NCBI GenBank assembly: GCA_046545575.1
Contig: JBKGZM010000002.1
Coordinates: 11,742 to 75,741, forward strand
Direction of reading: 5' to 3'
DNA: 64,000 nucleotides
Source of the DNA: JAGXOF01 sp046545575
GTDB lineage: Bacteria > Chloroflexota > Dehalococcoidia > SZUA-161 > SpSt-899
The position numbers and the translations under genes were made by a program. Below the pieces are notes generated by a model that searched no databases, was not told where the DNA came from, and saw nothing but the letters and a program-made list of their open reading frames with translations. Of the stretch, positions 58,808 through 64,000 are shown one piece after another (within the stretch, counting starts at the first letter, position 1; the number at the start of each line of letters is the position of its first letter).

Positions 58808-58849
58808 GGAGTAAGAGGATCAGTTTATTATTTTTAAGGAGTAAAGAAA

Positions 58850-59239
58850 ATGCCACGCGTTGCAGGCGTTGATATTCCAGCAAATAAACATGTGGAAATA
58901 GCTATCCGGTATATCTATGGGATTGGTCCAACACTGAGTAAACAAGTTGTGGAGAAGGCCGGGATCGATCCCACGGTAAGGGTAAAGGACCTCGACGATA
59001 CGGAGTTGGATCGTATCCGTGAGGTAATTGATAAAGAGTATAAAGTTGAAGGTGACTTGAGAAAGGAAGTTAACTTCAACCTCAAGCGACTTGTTGAAAT
59101 AGGGAGCTACCGGGGCATACGGTATCGCCGTGGACTGCCTGTCCATGGGCAAAGGACCAAGACGAATGCCCGAACGAAGCGTGGTCCTCGCAAGACCGTG
59201 GCTGGAAGAGGTCGCCGTGGCGGTTCTGGTAAGAAGTAG
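58850..59239 (+). CDS. rpsM: 30S ribosomal protein uS13
   Basis: 129 residues; ARVAGVDIPANKHVEIAI-like start (PRVAGVDIPANKHVEIAIRY) and the C-terminal RGLPVHGQRTKTNARTKRGP. AAGGAG upstream. Confidence 0.97.
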   Translation: MPRVAGVDIPANKHVEIAIRYIYGIGPTLSKQVVEKAGIDPTVRVKDLDDTELDRIREVIDKEYKVEGDLRKEVNFNLKRLVEIGSYRGIRYRRGLPVHGQRTKTNARTKRGPRKTVAGRGRRGGSGKK

Positions 59240-59269
59240 TGTAGGCTAGCTTCCATTAAGGAGGAGATT

Positions 59270-59668
59270 GTGTCGCCGAAGAGAAAGGGAACTGCAGGTA
59301 TCAAAAGACGTGAGCGTAAGGGGATAGCAAAGGGTTGTGCTTATATACAGTCTACCTTTAACAATACGATCATTACGCTAACCGATGACAATGGAAATGT
59401 TATTACCTCTGGCAGTGCCGGAACAGTAGGGTTTAAAGGGACTCGCAAGGGGACTGCTTTCGCTGCTCAAAGGGCTGCTTCCGAAGTGGCTCGTCGCGGT
59501 GCCGAGCATGGGTTGCAGCAGGTTGATGTTTACATAAAAGGCCCTGGCAGTGGACGGGAAGCCGCGATTCGTACCCTGCAGTCCAGTGGTCTTAACATTG
59601 CAAGCATAAAGGACATCACCCCTACACCGCACAACGGGTGTCGTCCACGGAAAAAGAGGCGGGTATAA
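59270..59668 (+). CDS. rpsK: 30S ribosomal protein uS11
   Basis: 132 residues; CAYIQSTFNNTIITLTDDNG and the C-terminal IKDITPTPHNGCRPRKKRRV. GTG start behind AAGGAGGAG. Confidence 0.97.
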   Translation: MSPKRKGTAGIKRRERKGIAKGCAYIQSTFNNTIITLTDDNGNVITSGSAGTVGFKGTRKGTAFAAQRAASEVARRGAEHGLQQVDVYIKGPGSGREAAIRTLQSSGLNIASIKDITPTPHNGCRPRKKRRV

Positions 59669-59682
59669 CCCAGGGAGGATAT

Positions 59683-60312
59683 ATGGCTCGTTACATGGGC
59701 CCTGTTTGTAGGATTTGCAGACGACAAGGCGAAAAACTAATGCTTAAAGGGGAAAGGTGTTTTACACCTAAGTGCCCCTTAGAGCGGAAGCGGTATCCGC
59801 CCGGACAGAGGGGTACGGGGCGGCCGAAGAAGTTGTCAGAGTATGGTGTTCGTCTTCTGGAGAAACAGAAGGCAAAGCACATTTATGGTGTCTTGGAGCG
59901 CCAGATGCGTAGGCACTTTTCTCAGGCGGAAAAGCTTCCTGGCCGGGCTGGGGAAAACCTGGTGATAGTGTTGGAAACAAGGTTGGATAACGTAATTTAC
60001 CGAGCCGGGTTTGCTGAGAGTCGCCGTCAGGCGAGGCAGCTGGTTCAGCACGGGTACTTTACCCTTAATGGTCGCAGAACGGATATACCATCGGGTTTGG
60101 TTAAGCCAGGTGACGTCATTGCGTGGAAGCAAGGAAAGGATAAGCGGGTTCCATATGAAGCTGCGACTCAGGGCGTTGCCGCCAAGCATGTACCAGCATG
60201 GTTGAGCGTCGACGATAAATCTCTTGCAGTAAAGGTGCTGTCCCAACCGTCCAAGGAAGATATCGATGTCACTATCAATGAAAGGCTTATCGTAGAGCTT
60301 TATTCGAGGTAA
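59683..60312 (+). CDS. rpsD: 30S ribosomal protein uS4
   Basis: 209 residues. MARYMGPVCRICRRQGEKLM has the zinc-type N-terminal Cys cluster (with CFTPKCPLERKRYPPGQ); the S4 RNA-binding domain is RLDNVIYRAGFAESRRQARQ. ATG 59683 behind GGGAGG is the start. A primary rRNA-binding assembly protein. Confidence 0.97.
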   Translation: MARYMGPVCRICRRQGEKLMLKGERCFTPKCPLERKRYPPGQRGTGRPKKLSEYGVRLLEKQKAKHIYGVLERQMRRHFSQAEKLPGRAGENLVIVLETRLDNVIYRAGFAESRRQARQLVQHGYFTLNGRRTDIPSGLVKPGDVIAWKQGKDKRVPYEAATQGVAAKHVPAWLSVDDKSLAVKVLSQPSKEDIDVTINERLIVELYSR

Positions 60313-60317
60313 AGGTT

Positions 60318-61364
60318 GTGTTGCAGGAGGTTGAGAACTTGGATGAGGAAATCAATCCGACAGTAAATTATGAAGTGATCTCCGAGAATCGTGCTTTCTT
60401 TGTTATTGAGCCGCTGGAGTCTGGCTATGGGACTACATTGGGGAATCCTCTTCGGAGGGTTCTTCTAAGCTCATTGCCGGGTGCTGCAGTGACAACCGTC
60501 AAAATCGACGGGGTACAGCACGAGTTTTCCACCGTTCCGCACATGAAAGAGGATGTGCTGGAGTTCCTGTTAAATGTGAAGGGAATCAGGCTGCGTTATC
60601 TCTCGGAGCGTTCCGACACGCTTCGCCTTGAGGCTAGTGGTGAGGGAGAGGTGTGTGCCAGAGATATAAAACCGTCGGCTGTCTTTGAGATTGCCAATCC
60701 TGATCACCATCTCGCTACATTAGAATCCCCTGAGGCAAAGCTTGACGTGGAGTTAACTGTTGAGATAGGTAAGGGGTATGTGATTGCCTCTTCTACGAGC
60801 GGCCAACCTATAGGGGTTTTGCCTGTGGATGCGGTGTTTACCCCAATTCGGAATGTGAATTACAAGGTAGAGAAGACCAGAATTGGGCATCGAGGTGACT
60901 ATGATCGGTTGATTCTTGACGTGTCTACGGACGGTACTGTGCCCCCTAACAGAGCCGTTGTTGAGGCTGCTCAGATACTGTCTAATCAGTTTGGCATGTT
61001 TGAGGTGGTAGGCAGGCCAAGGGAAGAAGAAACCGCTGCAGTCTCAGGTGAGGGAGGAGCTTTGGCAAGCAAGAGTGAGATGCCCCTTGACCAGTTGGAC
61101 CTGTCTCCTCGGACTATGAATGCGCTTCGGCGGGCTGGCATTACTACTGTAGGGATGTTGGTGGAGAAGAACAAAGAGGAATTGTTGAACCTGAGTAATT
61201 TTGGACCGAAGTCTTGGGATGAGGTTCAGGATTGCTTAGCGCAAGTCGGTTCGACTAAGGGCGCTGAAGGCGAAGCAGCAGTAAGTGAAGAGAGTGAATC
61301 CGAAGAGATGAAAGAGATGAGGCAAAAGTTGCAAGAGAAATTCCAGGTTAGGAGGGGTAAGTGA
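60318..61364 (+). CDS. rpoA: RNA polymerase alpha subunit
   Basis: 348 residues. The dimerising N-terminal domain has IEPLESGYGTTLGNPLRRVL and LSSLPGAAVTTVKIDGV; the C-terminal domain (LDLSPRTMNALRRAGITTVG, LLNLSNFGPKSWDEV) contacts UP elements and regulators, and a Glu-rich tail follows. The annotated GTG 60318 has only a weak ribosome-binding site; TTG 60339 has AGGAGG 8 bases upstream and would give an equally plausible N-terminus. Confidence 0.96.
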   Translation: MLQEVENLDEEINPTVNYEVISENRAFFVIEPLESGYGTTLGNPLRRVLLSSLPGAAVTTVKIDGVQHEFSTVPHMKEDVLEFLLNVKGIRLRYLSERSDTLRLEASGEGEVCARDIKPSAVFEIANPDHHLATLESPEAKLDVELTVEIGKGYVIASSTSGQPIGVLPVDAVFTPIRNVNYKVEKTRIGHRGDYDRLILDVSTDGTVPPNRAVVEAAQILSNQFGMFEVVGRPREEETAAVSGEGGALASKSEMPLDQLDLSPRTMNALRRAGITTVGMLVEKNKEELLNLSNFGPKSWDEVQDCLAQVGSTKGAEGEAAVSEESESEEMKEMRQKLQEKFQVRRGK

Positions 61365-61720
61365 GGCATCGTGTAGCCGGGAGGAAACTCTCACGGGAAA
61401 CAAGTCATCGTAAGATGTTATTTCGCAATCAGGTAACCGAGCTTTTGCGGCATGGAAAGATCGTGACTACTCAGGCGAAGGCTAAAGAGGTTCGTCCGTT
61501 AGCTGAAGAGATGATAACCTTGGGGAAAGATGGCGATTTGCACTCTCGTCGCCAGGCTTCGGAATTTATAACCGATCGTAGAGTAGTTAAGAAGCTATTC
61601 GATGAGATCGCTCCAAAGTATGAAAATCGGAGGGGCGGTTACACGAGGATGTTCAAGCTTGGGAGGCGCTTGGGCGATGGTGCCCCTGTTGCTAGGTTAG
61701 AGCTAGTGGAAAGGGAATAA
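61361..61720 (+). CDS. rplQ: 50S ribosomal protein bL17
   Basis: 119 residues; MRHRVAGRKLSRETSHRKML with FRNQVTELLRHGKI, and RRGGYTRMFKLGRRLGDGAP. GTG start overlapping the rpoA stop (GTGA). Confidence 0.97.
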   Translation: MRHRVAGRKLSRETSHRKMLFRNQVTELLRHGKIVTTQAKAKEVRPLAEEMITLGKDGDLHSRRQASEFITDRRVVKKLFDEIAPKYENRRGGYTRMFKLGRRLGDGAPVARLELVERE

Positions 61721-61721
61721 G

Positions 61722-62477
61722 ATTGTCAATATCGCTTTACTCGTTGAGTATGAAGGTACTGGATATCACGGTTTCCAGGTTCAGGATGGTGTCCCTACCA
61801 TTCAGGGAGAGCTGGAAAAGGCGATATGGCGAGTCACATGTGAGGCTGTGCGAGTGCGTGGGGCGGGGCGCACCGATGCTGGCGTCCATGCCAGAGGTCA
61901 AGTGGCCGCTTTTGAGACCTCATCCACTCTTTCTCGATGTACGTTCGTGAGGGCATTAAACTTTTACCTGCCGTTGGATATAGTGATTAGCAATGCCTGT
62001 GAAGTCAAAGCGGAGTTCGATCCAAGGAGAGATGCACTTAGCCGTTGGTATCGCTACATTATCCTAAACAGGCCGATACGTTCGCCTTTATGGCGTAAGT
62101 GGGCGTGCTTTATAAAAAGAGAGTTAGACGTGAGCCTCATGGAGCAAGCAGTTAAGGCATTGGTGGGGGAGCATGATTTTGCTTCGTTTACAGGGAGTCA
62201 AGGGGTGCCTGAGAATACAGTGCGCAAAGTCTCCAAAGCCGAAGTCTCTCGAGATGGAGAACTGGTGATATTTGATATGGTGGCCAATGCATTTTTACCC
62301 CATCAGGTTCGGCGAACCGTTGGCTCTCTGATAAAACTTGGGTTAGGCAAGATCGGCGTTGAGCGGTTCTATGATCTAGTGGATTGTGCTAGTATAGGGA
62401 AGGCGGCAGTGGCGGCTCCGCCATATGGTCTTTACTTGATGAAGGTAAATTATTCTGATATAGGGTTTGAACAATGA
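61722..62477 (+). CDS. truA: tRNA pseudouridine(38-40) synthase TruA, apparent AUU start
   Basis: 251 residues. Isomerises uridine in the tRNA anticodon arm. Catalytic Asp52 lies in GAGRTDAGVHARGQ; FTGSQGVPENTVR and FLPHQVRRTVGSLIKLG are further signatures. The family homology begins at NIALLVEYEGTGYHGFQVQD, but this frame has no ATG, GTG or TTG between the upstream in-frame TAG at 61704 and that point. ATT at 61722 stands at the expected initiator position with AAGGGA 6 bases upstream, one base after the rplQ stop. The gene overlaps rplM (ATGA). Confidence 0.9.
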   Translation: MVNIALLVEYEGTGYHGFQVQDGVPTIQGELEKAIWRVTCEAVRVRGAGRTDAGVHARGQVAAFETSSTLSRCTFVRALNFYLPLDIVISNACEVKAEFDPRRDALSRWYRYIILNRPIRSPLWRKWACFIKRELDVSLMEQAVKALVGEHDFASFTGSQGVPENTVRKVSKAEVSRDGELVIFDMVANAFLPHQVRRTVGSLIKLGLGKIGVERFYDLVDCASIGKAAVAAPPYGLYLMKVNYSDIGFEQ

Positions 62478-62911
62478 AAACATATAGCACGAAACCAGCG
62501 GACATTAAACGTGAGTGGCATGTCATAGATGCGTCTGATAAGGTGCTGGGGCGGTTGGCAACGGAGGTTGCAACTCTCCTCCGTGGAAAGCACAAAGCTA
62601 CCTATGTTCCGCACCTGGACACAGGGGATTATGTTGTAGTAGTGAATGCATCTAAAGTGCGTGTGACAGGCAATAAGGCAGAACAAAAAATGTATTACTG
62701 GCATACAGGGTATCCCGGGGGAATTAAGTCTGTATCGTTCGAGGAGATGGTGGAAACATATCCGTCCAGGGTTATAACCCACGCGGTAAAAGGCATGCTT
62801 CCTAAAAACCGATTAGGCAGGTCCATGCTGAAGAAGCTAAAGGTTTATGATGGTCCAACTCACCCACATGAAGCTCAATTAGTATCTGGAAGCAAGGTTG
62901 AGGAGGGTTAG
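62474..62911 (+). CDS. rplM: 50S ribosomal protein uL13
   Basis: 145 residues; REWHVIDASDKVLGRLATEV and HAVKGMLPKNRLGRSMLKKL. The ATG overlaps the truA stop. Confidence 0.97.
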   Translation: MKTYSTKPADIKREWHVIDASDKVLGRLATEVATLLRGKHKATYVPHLDTGDYVVVVNASKVRVTGNKAEQKMYYWHTGYPGGIKSVSFEEMVETYPSRVITHAVKGMLPKNRLGRSMLKKLKVYDGPTHPHEAQLVSGSKVEEG

Positions 62912-62913
62912 CT

Positions 62914-63306
62914 GTGGAATCTCAATACTACTATGGAACCGGGAGAAGGAAAGAATCTGTTGCCAGGGTCAGGCTTTATCCGGGGACTGGAAATGTTACC
63001 GTCAACGATAGGCCTTTCGAAGACACCTATAAGACTGAGCGCCTTCGAGTTAAAATCCTGCAGCCATTGATAGCGACTGACAATTTGGGGAAGTTTGATG
63101 TTGTGGCCCGGGTAAGCGGCGGTGGAATATCGGGGCAAGCCGATGCTATAAAACATGGTATCAGCCGCGCACTGGTTGTCTTTGATGGGAACTTAAAACC
63201 CGTACTTCGCAATCATGGATACCTTACCAGAGATTCCAGGATCAAAGAGCGGCAAAAGTACGGATTGGTTCGTGCAAGGAAGAGGAAGCAATTCCGCAAG
63301 AGATAA
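62914..63306 (+). CDS. rpsI: 30S ribosomal protein uS9
   Basis: 130 residues; YGTGRRKESVARVRLYPGTG start and the C-terminal VRARKRKQFRKR, whose last residues contact P-site tRNA. GTG start 2 bases after rplM behind GAGG. Confidence 0.97.
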   Translation: MESQYYYGTGRRKESVARVRLYPGTGNVTVNDRPFEDTYKTERLRVKILQPLIATDNLGKFDVVARVSGGGISGQADAIKHGISRALVVFDGNLKPVLRNHGYLTRDSRIKERQKYGLVRARKRKQFRKR

Positions 63307-63312
63307 TGAGAG

Positions 63313-63828
63313 ATGTTGGATTCCTCTGTTTTGGTCCTGAATCAGAACTATGAGCCGCTTAATATTTGTCGAACGAAACGGGCAGTGGTGCTGGTTCTTG
63401 GTGGCAAGGCAGATGTAATCGAGAACAACTCCAACGTAGTACGAAGTCTCTCATTCTCAATGACTGCTCCTTCGGTAGTTCGCCTCACCCATTTAGTGAA
63501 ACGTCATCGTCGCGAAGTGAAACTTACGCGAAGGCGGGTCTTTATCCGTGATCGATATACCTGTCAGTACTGTGGAAAAGAGACTGGCGATCTTACCCTT
63601 GATCACGTAGTCCCCCGCCGTCTAGGCGGGGAGCATAGCTGGGAAAACGTGGTGAGTGCATGTAAGGCATGTAACCAGAAAAAGGCGGGGCGTACTCCGC
63701 AGATAGCGGGGATGAGGCTTTTGAAAAAGCCGTTTCGTCCTCCGCCGGTTGACTATTATGTCTTCTGTCCTTTTCATGTGCCCACAGAATGGCAGAAGTA
63801 CCTTAGCTTGCCTAAGTCTGACAATTGA
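63313..63828 (+). CDS. HNH endonuclease-family protein
   Basis: 171 residues. The C-terminal half has the HNH/zinc module: CQYCGKETGDLTLDHVVPRR, WENVVSACKACNQKK, with two CxxC pairs and the catalytic DH. The N-terminal VLVLNQNYEPLNICRTKRAV is typical of a widespread chromosomal HNH family found as single genes in many bacteria. It starts 6 bases after rpsI and is probably read through from the operon. Target DNA and role are unknown; nothing suggests a mobile intron. Confidence 0.9.
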   Translation: MLDSSVLVLNQNYEPLNICRTKRAVVLVLGGKADVIENNSNVVRSLSFSMTAPSVVRLTHLVKRHRREVKLTRRRVFIRDRYTCQYCGKETGDLTLDHVVPRRLGGEHSWENVVSACKACNQKKAGRTPQIAGMRLLKKPFRPPPVDYYVFCPFHVPTEWQKYLSLPKSDN

Positions 63829-63883
63829 TGGCCTGTTGCTCGTTGCTGCGTTGTAGGTCAAGATGATAATATAAGAGACGCAT

Positions 63884-63956
63884 GGGGCTGTAGCTCAGCT
63901 GGGAGAGCGCCTCAATGGCATTGAGGAGGTCGGGAGTTCGAATCTCCCCAGCTCCA
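63884..63956 (+). tRNA. tRNA-Ala (GGC)
   Basis: Acceptor GGGGCTG pairs with CAGCTCC (one G-T), D arm GCTCAGCTGGGAGAGC, anticodon stem CCTCA/TGAGG with loop ATGGCAT and anticodon GGC at 63917-63919, T arm GGGAGTTCGAATCTCCC, discriminator A at 63956. No encoded CCA, unlike tRNA-Pro at 29609. Confidence 0.97.
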
Positions 63957-64000
63957 TTAAGCTACCAAAGCTAATATCCGCTCAGAGGCAACTGGCTCCA

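Noticed and set aside
61723..61950. A 75-codon frame starting with TTG at the truA start region
   Set aside because: It is in another frame; the true TruA N-terminus reads clearly in the frame beginning at 61722.
1..64000. CRISPR arrays, rRNA, tmRNA, insertion sequences, prophage genes
   Set aside because: No spaced direct repeats, rRNA-like segments or transposase/integrase frames were found on reading both strands.

Overview
The window looks like a chromosome segment of a strictly anaerobic bacterium, most likely a member of the Chloroflexota close to Dehalococcoidia. This placement is inferred from gene content and not from a phylogeny. Supporting genes are an acetyl-CoA synthase/corrinoid protein operon of the Wood-Ljungdahl pathway, a B12-dependent class II ribonucleotide reductase, corrinoid methyltransferases, a homocitrate-synthase-like enzyme of the kind that can serve as Re-citrate synthase, and PEP synthase. 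There is no rRNA, CRISPR array, prophage or recognisable transposase. Recognisable promoters are mostly TTGACA-N17-TATAAT-like.

Layout. 1-2475: the 3' end of dnaE, a DUF2007 protein and a cluster of REP-like hairpins. 2476-5635: an accessory patch with an alkyltransferase and three attC-like recombination sites. These bracket reverse-oriented cassettes (a flavodoxin/ferredoxin, vapBC, and an antitoxin with a truncated ParE toxin); no integrase is visible. 5636-17848: a 1385-residue fused acyl-CoA dehydratase activase, then a corrinoid methyl-transfer operon (pterin methyltransferase, corrinoid protein, two non-pyrrolysine MttB paralogues, a DUF1638 protein and a RACo-like activator carrying CBS domains). 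17852-24562: the macromolecular synthesis genes rpoD, dnaG and dgt behind ppsA, all on the minus strand. 24946-35674: the Re-citrate/homocitrate synthase-like gene, nrdJ-nrdR with tandem NrdR boxes, tRNA-Pro, argJ, nadA, a sulfur-transfer operon ending in an unlisted 53-residue Cys-rich protein, folK-queD and a Trm112-like protein. 35765-41375: PspC/LiaF-like envelope genes, DUF368, proB-proA. 41405-47336: the acs operon (131-residue protein, acsB, acsD, acsC) and a DUF151 nuclease. 47678-63956: a long ribosomal protein/secY/rpoA operon from rplD to rpsI with adk, map, infA and truA embedded, then an HNH protein and tRNA-Ala.

How it fits together. The methyltransferase operon would move methyl groups from an N-methylated (quaternary amine-like) compound to a corrinoid protein and on to tetrahydrofolate. 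The acs operon can combine such methyl groups with CO and CoA to form acetyl-CoA. PEP synthase and the citrate-synthase-like enzyme would take the carbon into biosynthesis. No CO dehydrogenase gene is in the window.

Points most worth checking are the attC-like array, the terminator-like leader of an rplD-first ribosomal operon, AUU start codons for truA and possibly the DUF368 gene, the CBS-fused corrinoid activator, and the Cys-rich microprotein translationally coupled to a CoA-disulfide reductase.
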